From NCBI GenBank assembly GCA_016783885.1, contig JADHVR010000031.1, positions 1 through 42,475 on the forward strand: a stretch of 42,475 nucleotides of DNA, read 5' to 3'. This document shows, one piece after another, positions 16,547 to 25,575 of this stretch. The first letter of the stretch is position 1. The number at the start of each line of letters is the position of its first letter. The stretch is from Bacteroidales bacterium (lineage in GTDB: Bacteria; Bacteroidota; Bacteroidia; Bacteroidales; JAADJA01). Under the pieces are notes generated by a model. That model saw only the letters and a list, made by a program, of their open reading frames with translations, had not been told where the DNA came from and did no database searches. Both the position numbers and the translations under genes were made by a program.

Positions 16547-18952
16547 ATGAAATCACGATTCTTTATTGTTTTAGCGTTTCTGGCTTTATTACCCAGTTTT
16601 GCGAATTCTCAAAACATTAAACCTTACAAAGAAAAACCAATTGTCCAGACTGGCGAGCATATTGTAAAAAATTTAAAAGGTGAAGTTGTGAATTATGTTT
16701 CTTATGAACAAGCCATGAAAAATAATTTAGTTTACTCTCCTAAAGAAGATGCATTTTATTCTAAAGAAGTTTCAGAAAAAGTAACGGATGAGTTAAAAAA
16801 TTCTAAAGGTTTTTATGGTGACCAGGTTTTAAATCCATTTAAACAACCAGATGTTCTTAATGGAGGAGAGTTTCATTTAAATTATTACGGTTCAGGTTCT
16901 AAAGGAGACAATGTTACAGATTATAATGATTATTTAGCAATGCAATCAGGAATTCAAGCTGATGAATATGATGTTGATGGAGATGGAATTTCATCAACTG
17001 CAAGCGATCAACAATTAGTTTATAATTATGTGACAGATCAAATTCCTTATCTTCCTGCTCACGAAGATGTTTTGAAAACAGAAAATGAAAAGACAAATTG
17101 GCATGAAAAAAAATCAGCAATTGATAAAACAGATACAATAACCTATGTTCCAGGACAATTTGAATGTTGGGAATTTTCCCTTCAACGGATAATTAATGAT
17201 CCTGGAATTGAAAATATATCAAATTCAGGAATTAATTTTAATGTAATGGACACATCAATGAATGCAAAATTTAACGGACGTAGTTATACAATTTCTACAA
17301 AAGCAATGAATGGGCAAGGCCATGCTGCAAATGCAATTTTAGTTGGAGATTATACTTCTAGTTTTACAGATTGGTATTTTTTTGAACCTCAAACAGATTA
17401 TAGAATTTATCCAGGAGATCCTAGTATGGACCCAGATTCATATGTAAATATAAAAAGAGTTGCTTATATTTGGAGCGAATATTTACAACAATATGTTCAT
17501 GCTTCTGTTCCTTTGATTAATTTTGACTTAGAAAACGGAATCGCAATTAGTGCAATACCTCAGCATCCTGATGTTGTTCTTGAAAAACCAATTATTCATT
17601 ATAATATTGGGGGGCAAAATCCTTCTGATATTACTGTTAATGTTGAAGATGCTTTAACCCCTGATTTTACTGGTTCTCCTGGAGCTGCTGATTGGGCAAC
17701 AGAATTTTATTCAGATTCAACTAATCAAAATCCTGATGTTTGGAGTCCAGGGCATTGGAATTATACGATATTAAGAAACCACAAAGCAGTTTCAAATGAA
17801 AATCCAATCATTGACACCACATATAGTTCTTTAGAGTTATCTGTTTTAATTCCTGATTATAATCGACCTCCACAAGAAATTACTGTTCAAGATACAACAG
17901 CTCCTTGGTTTACTTATGTATTTGGAAATCAAATAATTCCTTTTACTCAACATGAAAATATCCCCCTTTCCCTTGGCGACGATAATTCTGGTTATTTTAA
18001 TATTACTAGAACAGAATCTTCTACACAAGGAATAGATCCAACGCAGTGCGATTATTATAATTTTACAAAAACAATTACAGATGAAATTAAAGACCCTTCA
18101 GAAAATTTTACAGACACGACTTCCATGGTGAATGTTGTTTTAGATCAAAACAACTGGAACTTTTTTCCAGAGGATTTCACAACAAATTATTCTTCTAACT
18201 TAAATCTTGATCCAGAGAATACAGGTGGATGGGCAACTGCAACTAATCCTATTGGGTTGGGAGTTGTAGTTAATTATGATCAAATTTCATACCAAAATCC
18301 TGATAGTACAAAATGTGAACACTATAATTTTCCTGTTGAGAATTTCTGGACAGCGACGGACACTATCTGTTACAACGCAATTGATTCTGTGCAGAACATT
18401 AATGTTGTAAAACCAATGTCAATTGTTTGGACTGAATTTCCTAATGATACTTTAATTGGAAAATACGATTCAATGCATCCAGATGATCTTGGTTGGCCAG
18501 ACGGAAACGACACTTTGGTTCCATGGTTTGAAGTTGGAAAAAATTACTGGGATGAATTAATTGATTCAACAGCAACATACATGGACTATCATAGACACTG
18601 GACTTTAGAAGATCTTTGTAATCAATCAACTAATGATTCAATTCAACAAATTACCCGAGATATGACAACCACTGTTGCTGAGAATAAAAACATAGAATCT
18701 TTTTTAGGAAATCCTTTTCCAAATCCTACTACGGGAAATATTACAATCCCTTATTTTTCAACAAACACAGAGAACATTCATTTTAAATTTTATAATATTC
18801 AAGGACAAGAATTAGAAAATATTCTTGTAGAACCAAAACAAATTGGAAATAACGAATTTAGTTTAGATTTATCTGAATATTCTACAGGACCTTATCTCTT
18901 AAATGTAAATAATGGCGAATCTGTTGAAACAAAGAAAGTATTCGTGAAATAA
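16547..18952 (+). CDS. Large T9SS-secreted protein, possible transglutaminase-like core
   Basis: This 801-residue protein has a signal peptide (1-21, ending SFANS), an EF-hand or dockerin-like calcium loop (YDVDGDGISS, 141-150) and a segment with a possible Cys-His-acid catalytic set: C207 in GQFECWEFS, H259 in GQGHAANAI and E280/D283 in YFFEPQTD. Two HYR-like modules follow, with QCDYYNFTKTI (500-510) and KCEHYNFPVEN (589-599). The type A sorting domain is at 719-801 (NPFPNPTTGNITIPY start, basic KKVFVK end). The Cys/His/acid order and the aromatic residues around it recall transglutaminase-like or papain-like folds, but this is inference. The gene lacks CCGG, which is common in neighbouring genes, and favours CCA/ACA/GGA codons, suggesting transfer. 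It has its own promoter. Confidence 0.8.
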   Translation: MKSRFFIVLAFLALLPSFANSQNIKPYKEKPIVQTGEHIVKNLKGEVVNYVSYEQAMKNNLVYSPKEDAFYSKEVSEKVTDELKNSKGFYGDQVLNPFKQPDVLNGGEFHLNYYGSGSKGDNVTDYNDYLAMQSGIQADEYDVDGDGISSTASDQQLVYNYVTDQIPYLPAHEDVLKTENEKTNWHEKKSAIDKTDTITYVPGQFECWEFSLQRIINDPGIENISNSGINFNVMDTSMNAKFNGRSYTISTKAMNGQGHAANAILVGDYTSSFTDWYFFEPQTDYRIYPGDPSMDPDSYVNIKRVAYIWSEYLQQYVHASVPLINFDLENGIAISAIPQHPDVVLEKPIIHYNIGGQNPSDITVNVEDALTPDFTGSPGAADWATEFYSDSTNQNPDVWSPGHWNYTILRNHKAVSNENPIIDTTYSSLELSVLIPDYNRPPQEITVQDTTAPWFTYVFGNQIIPFTQHENIPLSLGDDNSGYFNITRTESSTQGIDPTQCDYYNFTKTITDEIKDPSENFTDTTSMVNVVLDQNNWNFFPEDFTTNYSSNLNLDPENTGGWATATNPIGLGVVVNYDQISYQNPDSTKCEHYNFPVENFWTATDTICYNAIDSVQNINVVKPMSIVWTEFPNDTLIGKYDSMHPDDLGWPDGNDTLVPWFEVGKNYWDELIDSTATYMDYHRHWTLEDLCNQSTNDSIQQITRDMTTTVAENKNIESFLGNPFPNPTTGNITIPYFSTNTENIHFKFYNIQGQELENILVEPKQIGNNEFSLDLSEYSTGPYLLNVNNGESVETKKVFVK

Positions 18953-18984
18953 TCAAACCAGAAATTTCGGGATAAATTTTAACA

Positions 18985-19004
18985 AAATTATTTTTAAATA
19001 ATTT
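18985..19004. terminator. AT-only palindrome between convergent genes
   Basis: AAATTATTT (18985-18993), two T, and AAATAATTT (18996-19004) form a 20-bp palindrome overlapping the last base of the DUF6580 gene. It lies in the 51-bp gap between converging genes and could be a weak bidirectional terminator. It has no GC pairs, so this is uncertain. Confidence 0.25.
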
Positions 19005-19534
19005 CAGACCTGGTTCCTTGCCAGAACCGGAAACCTCAACTGGGCAAAATAAAATCCTCCGAAGAAAACCGTATTGTAGAACAGGTCGCCAAGAACACCG
19101 TTGTTAAGGAAAGGTACCCCGGCTGTGTAACATTCAATTAAGCCTATAAAATTTTGAGGGTAAAACGGGCTTCCAATCCATACAGCAAAGTTGGTAATAA
19201 TAAAAAATAATATGGATGAACTGACTGATGCAAGTAATACAGACCCGATTTTTATCCTGCTTTTCAAAATAAAGCCAAAGCCAACAATAATTGCAAAGCT
19301 CAGGTAAACGGCGATCATATAGCTATGCAATCCCAGGATCAGATCACTGAGAAACATTGCAACAAGAGGAATGATAAATGCAAGATATTTTTTTTGAAAG
19401 TAAGCTCCGCCAAATAATGCCATTGCAGCGATGGGCGTAAAATTGGGCCAGTGAGGTGTTAGCCTGAGAATAGCGCCAATTAAAATTATCGTGAAAATAA
19501 AAATAAACCGTGGGTTGATTGTTTTGTTATTCAT
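19004..19534 (-). CDS. DUF6580 family integral membrane protein
   Basis: The 176-residue protein has about five hydrophobic helices and opens with the recognisable block RLTPHWPNFTPIAAMALFGG, followed by FQKKYLAFIIPLVAMFLSD and a C-terminal GVLGDLFYNTVFFGGFYFAQ. These features match DUF6580, whose members resemble the S component of ECF-type or rod-shape related membrane families. The function is unknown. I use the ATG at 19534, because the longer frame from 19600 adds 22 hydrophobic residues and would overlap the promoter region shared with the divergent MATE gene. The divergent arrangement with 79 bp between starts may allow common control. Confidence 0.85.
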   Translation of the reverse strand: MNNKTINPRFIFIFTIILIGAILRLTPHWPNFTPIAAMALFGGAYFQKKYLAFIIPLVAMFLSDLILGLHSYMIAVYLSFAIIVGFGFILKSRIKIGSVLLASVSSSILFFIITNFAVWIGSPFYPQNFIGLIECYTAGVPFLNNGVLGDLFYNTVFFGGFYFAQLRFPVLARNQV

Positions 19535-19558
19535 TGTTGTTTGTTTTAATAATGAGAG

Positions 19559-19566
19559 CAAAAATA
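19559..19566 (-). promoter_or_regulatory. Putative -7 box of DUF6580 gene
   Basis: The minus strand reads TATTTTTG, a perfect TAnnTTTG element, 25 nt upstream of the ATG at 19534. No clear -33 box was found at the expected spacing. Confidence 0.35.
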
Positions 19567-19613
19567 TAAAAATCCTTTTAATTAAAACATATCTTCGCAA
19601 AATAATTAAATTA

Positions 19614-20993
19614 ATGAAAGACCTTTCAGTTGGAAAAGAAAGTAAATTGATCCTGCAGTTTGCCGCGCCAATGCTGATTGGTAATGTTTTTCAGCAAATG
19701 TACAATATTGTTGACAGCATTATCATTGGTAATTTCATTGGCAAACAAGCCCTGGCAGCGGTTGGCGCATCTTTTCCTATTATATTTGCCGTGGTGTCCT
19801 TAGTGCTCGGTTTTGGTATGGGCGCAACAATTATTATTGCTCAATATTTCGGCGCCAAACAAATAGATAAGGTAAAACGAACAATTGATACACTTTATAT
19901 TTTCCTGTTTTTTGCCTCCATTGTTTTAAGTGTTCTCGGAATATTATTCAGCAGTCATGTTTTCAGACTCATTCAATTACCCGAAGAAGTTATCCCTTAT
20001 GCCAGCCTTTATTTGAATATTTACCTTTCAGGATTGATATTCTTTTTCGGTTTTGCCGGTACTTCCGCTATCCTCAGGGGATTGGGAGATTCCAAGACGC
20101 CGTTATATTTTCTTATTGTTTCGACTATAACAAATATTGTTTTAGACTTACTGTTCGTTTTAGTGTTTAAATGGGGTATCTCCGGTGTGGCAATAGCTAC
20201 CGTCATTTCACAGGGTGTTACTTTTATAGGAGCTATTCTTTACCTGAACAAATATCATAAGGTAATACGACTATCTGTATTTAATATGGTATTTGATAAA
20301 GAAATATTTAATAAAAGTATAAAGATAGGCTTACCCTCCGGCTTGCAGCAGACTTTTGTGGCTTTGGGACTGATGGCTTTGATATGGATAGTGAATTTAT
20401 TCGGCACTGATGTAATTGCTGCTTATACAATAGCTATGCGCATTGATTCGCTCGCTGTTATGCCTGCAATGAACTTTGCGGCAGCGCTTTCTGCTTTTGT
20501 GGGGCAAAACCTTGGTGCTAACAAACCGGAAAGAGTAAAAGCAGGGCTTTTAGCAACACTTAAAATGACATCCTTGATTTCTGTATCTATTACCGTGATT
20601 GCCATTCTGTTTTCAAAGAGCCTGATGAGCATATTTACAACTGACAGCAATGTGATAGAGATAGGCGCAACTTACCTGATAATTGTAAGTTCTTTCTATA
20701 TTTTGTTTTCAACACTTTTTGTTTACAATAGCGTAATGCGGGGAGCGGGTGATACACTTATTCCAATGTTTATTACACTAATTGCTTTGTGGATGGCCAG
20801 AATTCCTATAGCTTATTTTCTTTCGCAGCAAATAGGAGAAACCGGAATATGGTGGTCAACGCCAATAGGGTGGTTCCTCGGCATGTCGTTGTCGTATTTT
20901 TATTATCTTTCGGGGAGATGGAAGAGGAAAGCCGTAGTGAAATATGATGATGCCGGGAGTATTGAAACGAGTGCTTTAAGTGAACTAAAATGA
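19614..20993 (+). CDS. MATE family multidrug/Na+ efflux transporter
   Basis: This 459-residue protein has twelve hydrophobic segments in two MatE halves. The N-terminal block FAAPMLIGNVFQQMYNIVDS and the following IIGNFIGKQALAAVGASFP are diagnostic of the NorM/DinF/VmrA-like MATE subfamily, as are FVGQNLGANKPERVKAGL at the start of the second half and FVYNSVMRGAGDT further on. Such proteins export cationic compounds using a Na+ or H+ gradient. I use the ATG at 19614 (MKDLSVGKES) rather than the ATG at 19491, which would overlap the divergent DUF6580 gene. No regulator is adjacent. Confidence 0.94.
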   Translation: MKDLSVGKESKLILQFAAPMLIGNVFQQMYNIVDSIIIGNFIGKQALAAVGASFPIIFAVVSLVLGFGMGATIIIAQYFGAKQIDKVKRTIDTLYIFLFFASIVLSVLGILFSSHVFRLIQLPEEVIPYASLYLNIYLSGLIFFFGFAGTSAILRGLGDSKTPLYFLIVSTITNIVLDLLFVLVFKWGISGVAIATVISQGVTFIGAILYLNKYHKVIRLSVFNMVFDKEIFNKSIKIGLPSGLQQTFVALGLMALIWIVNLFGTDVIAAYTIAMRIDSLAVMPAMNFAAALSAFVGQNLGANKPERVKAGLLATLKMTSLISVSITVIAILFSKSLMSIFTTDSNVIEIGATYLIIVSSFYILFSTLFVYNSVMRGAGDTLIPMFITLIALWMARIPIAYFLSQQIGETGIWWSTPIGWFLGMSLSYFYYLSGRWKRKAVVKYDDAGSIETSALSELK

Positions 20994-21052
20994 ACTAAAA
21001 TGACTAAAGTTAGAAAATCAATAGTCAATAGACAATAGTCAATAAAAAAATA

Positions 21053-22141
21053 CTAATCACTAATCAACCCGCCTAACTCGTCTTTAATAATTTGTAATGT
21101 TTCTTCGTCGGGTAAATAGTTACCTGAATTGAATTCACCTCCCTCCTTCAGAAATTTTTCCATTTGTGGCAAAGCCCTGTCAAACCCTTCTAAATTTAAT
21201 ATTTCATAAATATTTTTAATAACACTTAGCTCATCTGATATTAAATCTTCGTACTTAACTTCTATAAGATTTCCTTTTGGTATGAGGTTTTTATCTTTTT
21301 TGAATTTTGACAGAAACAATTTATATAACCTGATCAACCTGATGTTCAGGTCTTTTTTATCGTAATTCTGAAATGATATTTCTTCCATTACAGGGTGAGC
21401 AAATCTGATAAACGATGATATAACGTGATATGGGTTTCTGTGAATACAGATGAATTTTGCTTGGGGAAACATCTTCAGAATATATTTGATCCGAAATGAA
21501 TTTGGCGGGTTTTTAGAAATAAAACGGCGTCCTCCGGTATTTATCAGCGCAGTCTTTATCAGATTGATATATACTTTTTGCCAGTTTTGCAACTCCTCGT
21601 CAGTAGTGTTTTTAAACAGGAGGTTTTTATTTACAAATTCATCAAATTCATTCGGGAAATACCAGAAATAATAAAAGCTCAGCAACTGTATATTGCCAAG
21701 GGCAATTTCTTCCTCCTGCGGAAATTTAAAATCAAGTTTCACATTGTCAACAGGTCTTCTTTCAGGCATAAGCATTTGCGCAAGCCTTTTGAGCCACCAT
21801 TGGTGCATCAGGCAATGATTTGGGAAAACTGCCTGAAATGTGTTAACAAAACCGAAATGAGGATTTTGGCAAAGAAGGTTATGTAAAAGGGTTGTGCCGC
21901 TTCGCCAAAAGCCAATGATGAAAACAGGCGATTCGGTAATCTGAAAGTTATCAATAGTATTTTTATATCCTATTTTCTCTATGGAACCGAAAACATCTAA
22001 AATCCTACTGATTGCATTGGAGAGCAAATATTTTTTTCGATATTTTTTATCAATTCTATGTCTTGCAACTGCTTTTTTGAAATTTGAATATGAACTTCCA
22101 ATAAGTGTTGAAACAGGTATTGTGAATTTTTTTTTAGTCAT
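21053..22141 (-). CDS. PAPS-dependent sulfotransferase family protein
   Basis: A 362-residue cytosolic sulfotransferase. The 5'-phosphosulfate loop is IIGFWRSGTTLLH (75-87). The 3'-phosphate motif is around R235 and S242/S243 (FICIHRNPYHVISSF). A C-terminal helical region completes the fold. The acceptor is not evident; bacterial members sulfate lipids, surface polysaccharides or small molecules. The gene starts 32 bp after the stop of DUF4340 and is the last gene of the gld-type operon, so a role in modifying a surface component is plausible but not shown. Its 3' end faces the converging MATE gene across 59 bp of AT-rich sequence with repeated AATAGTCAATA words. Confidence 0.9.
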   Translation of the reverse strand: MTKKKFTIPVSTLIGSSYSNFKKAVARHRIDKKYRKKYLLSNAISRILDVFGSIEKIGYKNTIDNFQITESPVFIIGFWRSGTTLLHNLLCQNPHFGFVNTFQAVFPNHCLMHQWWLKRLAQMLMPERRPVDNVKLDFKFPQEEEIALGNIQLLSFYYFWYFPNEFDEFVNKNLLFKNTTDEELQNWQKVYINLIKTALINTGGRRFISKNPPNSFRIKYILKMFPQAKFICIHRNPYHVISSFIRFAHPVMEEISFQNYDKKDLNIRLIRLYKLFLSKFKKDKNLIPKGNLIEVKYEDLISDELSVIKNIYEILNLEGFDRALPQMEKFLKEGGEFNSGNYLPDEETLQIIKDELGGLISD

Positions 22142-22173
22142 TACACTAAACCGTAAACAAGAAACTTTCAGTT

Positions 22174-23148
22174 CTACTTTTCTTCAGCAAAAAAATCTTC
22201 ATACTTCGGAAAAACTCTTTCAAACAACTTCCCTTTCTCTCCGCTGAATTTTGAATCGGGGATAAGTGATGAAATAATTACAAAGCGGTAAACAGAATCA
22301 GCCGGATAAGCTTTTATTTCAACCGGCAACAAATTGTTTCCTTCAATTTTAACAAAATGAGAAGGTGTGTTACTTAGAGGCTCAACATCATCAATAAAAT
22401 CAGAGCCGGTAACTCTTGCCAGTTTGTTCAGGTATCTGTCGGTTTTTGTCGAGTCGGTTGGCTGACCGTTAAGAAACCATTTGTCCTCTTCTTTTATTAA
22501 TGTATAATTTTTATTATCCGGATATTTAAAGGTTATCTTAGTAAGGTCTCCCTTTTTAGTTGCACAAAGCGTTTTATCCCTGTATGAATTCACATTCGAC
22601 TGGATACTCATCTTTATGAATCCATCAACAACGTAAACTTCATTATCGTCAGCCGGGCGCACGCAAGTTGACATTTTGCCTTTGTTTTGCTGATATTGAT
22701 TTTGCGGTCCTTTCGGCTGAGTGTAACTGAATTTCCCGATAAATAAATCCGAAACCACTTTTTTCCCTTCATATAATTTTATCCGTGTTCCGGTTGAGTC
22801 GGTAACTTCGAATTCCTTCCACCGGGAGTCATCGGTTGCAGCTACGCGTTCTGATTTCATTCTGATAAGCTCCGTTAAAATATTTTTCACGGCAGAATTA
22901 TCAGGTTTGTAGAATTTACCGCCTGATTCTAATTTCCATTCATGCCCGGTTTTGGTAAAGATAATATCATCACCACCACCGATTTTAGGTGTAATTATAA
23001 TTTTAGTAATATCAGCAGTGTCAACTGCTACTATTTCGCTTTTAAACGTCCTGTCTTCTTTTTCAGTTAATTTTGAAATAAAGTAAACGACAATTAGAAT
23101 TGCCAGTAAAATGATTAATGTCTTTGTATTTAATAACTTACTTAACAT
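22174..23148 (-). CDS. DUF4340 domain membrane-anchored protein
   Basis: The 324-residue protein has one N-terminal membrane helix (LIILLAILIVVYFISKL, about 10-26), after which everything is predicted outside the cytoplasm. The body is beta-rich with the DUF4340 signatures FTKTGHEWKLE, a second related repeat (LIKEEDKWFLNGQPTDS) and VVSDLFIGK. DUF4340 genes commonly follow the GldG/ABC-auxiliary gene, and that order is seen here. The role is unknown; a stabilising or substrate-binding part of the ABC complex is inferred from context. The start codon is preceded by an A-rich repeated-word leader and a CCGTACGG palindrome. Confidence 0.9.
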   Translation of the reverse strand: MLSKLLNTKTLIILLAILIVVYFISKLTEKEDRTFKSEIVAVDTADITKIIITPKIGGGDDIIFTKTGHEWKLESGGKFYKPDNSAVKNILTELIRMKSERVAATDDSRWKEFEVTDSTGTRIKLYEGKKVVSDLFIGKFSYTQPKGPQNQYQQNKGKMSTCVRPADDNEVYVVDGFIKMSIQSNVNSYRDKTLCATKKGDLTKITFKYPDNKNYTLIKEEDKWFLNGQPTDSTKTDRYLNKLARVTGSDFIDDVEPLSNTPSHFVKIEGNNLLPVEIKAYPADSVYRFVIISSLIPDSKFSGEKGKLFERVFPKYEDFFAEEK

Positions 23149-23152
23149 AACT

Positions 23153-23206
23153 TAGATTTTAGATTTTACATTTTAGATTTACCTGCCCGTCCGTACGGAC
23201 AGGACG
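23153..23206 (-). repeat. Palindrome plus repeated-word leader upstream of DUF4340
   Basis: In gene direction there is a perfect 12-bp palindrome GTCCGTACGGAC (23200-23189), and then words of the type AAATCTAAAAT (23182-23153) up to the start codon at 23148. The same palindrome core, TCCGTACGGAC, followed by AAATCTAAAATCTAAA precedes atpF at 37249-37298. Confidence 0.6.
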
Positions 23207-23261
23207 GCGAGTTTAAATTTTTTATAATATTTCACTAATCACTAATCACTATTCAGCAATC

Positions 23262-24779
23262 TTATACATAACCTGTTTCCATCCTTTTTACTCTCAGGTT
23301 TCTTTTTCTTTGCATCCTGATGATTCCATAAATCAGGATAAGGATTATTGGCAGCAGGAAGTTCAGCCATTTGAGCAATGCCTTTTTTCCATCTTCGATT
23401 TGATCCAACGGTCTTGACGTAACACCTTTTGTTCTCAGGTCAATCAATCCAGTATCATCCGAAAGCCAGTCAATAGAATTCACCATAAGGCTGACATTGT
23501 CCTGTGATAACTGCTGAGCGCCTCTGCCCTCACCATTAACAGGAAATTGCCCATCTGAAAACAGCACAATTCCCGACTCGGCATCTCCTGAAAGCTTTCC
23601 TTGTAAAACTGCACCGACAACTAAATTTGACATTGGAAAATCATTATCTGTCCATTTTTTATTAATGTCGAAATAAACAGGAGTTGACTGTGTGCCTGAT
23701 TTATCGGAAGTTTTCGCAATCGGCATATAAAAATATGAAGTGTCGCCTGTATAGGTGATTGAGCTTGCAAATGGCATAAGCACCTGCTCCAGGCCCTTTG
23801 TAACCGGATGGTCTTCAAAAGTTACGATTATGGGCAAATACGGGAACTTGACAGGTGTGGTAAAATTAAACATTCCCTGTCTTTGCTGTACACCAACGTT
23901 TCCACAATTTGCATCGACAATAAAATTATTTTCAACAATCAGTCCTTTATCGCTCAACCACCTTTCCAGTCCAGTTTCTACCGATTTGCCCTGTATGGTG
24001 GTAAGGTCACCTTCAACCCTGTCCATGGCAATAAAAAGATTTCCGCCTTGTGCTAAGTAATTATCCAGCATTTGAAAATCCTTTTCAGGGATGGTATCCC
24101 TTGGGCTGATAATAGCTATTGTAATAAATTTGCTTAAATCTGTAAGCGAATCATCGAGGTTTACAGGTTCAACCTGATACAGGATTGACAAAGAAGTCAT
24201 TACCTGGCTCATTGCACCGGGAGATGGTTCTCCATGACCCTGCAATAATCCCACTATAGGTTTAGCGGTAACCGACAATTTTTTAATGCTTGTCGAAAGT
24301 GCGTATTCCATAGCAGCACCGGGTTGTATAAACGGAATAGCCTCCGATTCTTCTCCCATCTGAACAACCGCTCCCATAAATACCTTTTTCTGTGTTGCCT
24401 CGTCTTTTTCTCTTGAAGTTACGAGAACCGGCTGAATTCCTGACTGGAAAGCCTTTTGTTCCGATGCCTGGTCTTCATTGGGATTAATAAATTCATACAA
24501 AACCATTCCTTTTGAAACGCTGGCATATTCTAACAACAAATCTTTAAAATCTCTTTTTGTTACAGCAAGATTAGGCGGAAGGTCTTCGGTAAAATATGCT
24601 GTAACCGTTACCGGCTCATCCAGCGAACGTAATATGTTTTCCGTGGCTTTGCTTAAAGTATATCGCTGGTCGGCGGTAAAGTCGAGCCTGAAGAAAAATT
24701 TGTCAGATAATACATTAACCACTATTAATATGGCAATGACTAATAAAACTTGTGTAGTTATTGATTTTTTATTTTTCAT
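23262..24779 (-). CDS. gldG: GldG, ABC auxiliary/substrate-binding-like subunit
   Basis: A 505-residue protein with an N-terminal membrane helix (8-25), a large extracytoplasmic region and a C-terminal membrane helix (about 471-488, LNFLLPIILILIYGIIR) followed by a basic tail. The RLDFTADQRYTLSKATENIL block, EPVTVTAYFTEDLPPNL and the central GHGEPSPGAM and NLFIAMDRVEGD segments are typical of GldG (ABC_transp_aux). In flavobacteria GldG works with GldA and GldF and is needed for gliding, possibly by supporting the T9SS/gliding machinery. It lies 30 bp downstream of gldF. Non-gliding Bacteroidota also carry this cluster, so motility is not implied by this gene alone. Confidence 0.93.
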   Translation of the reverse strand: MKNKKSITTQVLLVIAILIVVNVLSDKFFFRLDFTADQRYTLSKATENILRSLDEPVTVTAYFTEDLPPNLAVTKRDFKDLLLEYASVSKGMVLYEFINPNEDQASEQKAFQSGIQPVLVTSREKDEATQKKVFMGAVVQMGEESEAIPFIQPGAAMEYALSTSIKKLSVTAKPIVGLLQGHGEPSPGAMSQVMTSLSILYQVEPVNLDDSLTDLSKFITIAIISPRDTIPEKDFQMLDNYLAQGGNLFIAMDRVEGDLTTIQGKSVETGLERWLSDKGLIVENNFIVDANCGNVGVQQRQGMFNFTTPVKFPYLPIIVTFEDHPVTKGLEQVLMPFASSITYTGDTSYFYMPIAKTSDKSGTQSTPVYFDINKKWTDNDFPMSNLVVGAVLQGKLSGDAESGIVLFSDGQFPVNGEGRGAQQLSQDNVSLMVNSIDWLSDDTGLIDLRTKGVTSRPLDQIEDGKKALLKWLNFLLPIILILIYGIIRMQRKRNLRVKRMETGYV

Positions 24780-24809
24780 TTTTATACGCTTTCTTTTCAG
24801 TTTAATTAA

Positions 24810-25529
24810 TTACAGTCTTTTTTTCGCAAGGTTTACTTCGGTGAGGATCAATCCCAGAAAGATAAGGGATAAAAAGAAAATCAGGTCTTTGGAATCGATA
24901 ACCCCCCTTGAAATGGAATCGAAATGAGTGGAAACGCTTAGGTAACTAAGCATTTCTCCGAGGAACCCACTGAAGTTGCTCGAAAGCATTGAAAAAATAA
25001 TCTGGAAGAAAATCCCGATAAACAGTGCCAGAAGGTAGCTGACGATCTGGTTGTTTGAAATGCTGCTTGTAAAAATTCCGATGCTGATATATGCCGCACT
25101 AATCAGTATTAAACCAAGATATCCCGACCAAACAGCCCCGTGATCGATAGGACCGAGATTGGCAACAGTGATATAATACGGAAGTGTTAAAGCAAGCGCA
25201 ATCAGTATCAGGATAAAAGTTGAAAGAAATTTACCTATTACCACCTGCCAGTCGTTAACCGGCTTTGTGAGCAATAATTCAATAGTCCCCGACCTGTTTT
25301 CTTCGGCGAAAAGCCTCATGGTTAGAGCCGGAATAAAAAAGAACAGCGTCCAGTACGCGATACTAAAGAATGATTGCAGGCTGGCTTGTTTAACAAAAAA
25401 AACATCCGATCCGAAAAGCCAGGTAAAAAATCCGCTGAAGCCTAAAAAGGCTATCAGCATTATATAAGCTATCAATGAATCAAAAAACGATTGTAACTCA
25501 CGCTTCGATATTGTCCAAATTGCTCTCAT
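24810..25529 (-). CDS. gldF: GldF, ABC-2 type permease
   Basis: A 239-residue permease with six predicted helices. It starts MRAIWTISKRELQSFFDSLI. The block PALTMRLFAEENRSGTIELL (about 70-89) is the conserved cytoplasmic motif of ABC-2 permeases, followed by LTKPVNDWQVVIGKFLS. I use the ATG at 25529; the longer frame from 25601 would run back into the four-helix-bundle gene. It pairs with the ATPase encoded at 25967-26896 and the auxiliary GldG downstream. The four-helix-bundle gene separates it from its ATPase, with 46 bp between them. The leader contains repeated AAAATTC words. Confidence 0.93.
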   Translation of the reverse strand: MRAIWTISKRELQSFFDSLIAYIMLIAFLGFSGFFTWLFGSDVFFVKQASLQSFFSIAYWTLFFFIPALTMRLFAEENRSGTIELLLTKPVNDWQVVIGKFLSTFILILIALALTLPYYITVANLGPIDHGAVWSGYLGLILISAAYISIGIFTSSISNNQIVSYLLALFIGIFFQIIFSMLSSNFSGFLGEMLSYLSVSTHFDSISRGVIDSKDLIFFLSLIFLGLILTEVNLAKKRL

Positions 25530-25575
25530 AATTGAAATTTTGAATTTTGAATGATGAATTTTAAATAAAAAATTA

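Noticed and set aside
19491-19613. 41-residue N-terminal extension of the MATE protein
   Set aside because: It would overlap the divergent DUF6580 gene, and MATE homologues start near the ATG at 19614.
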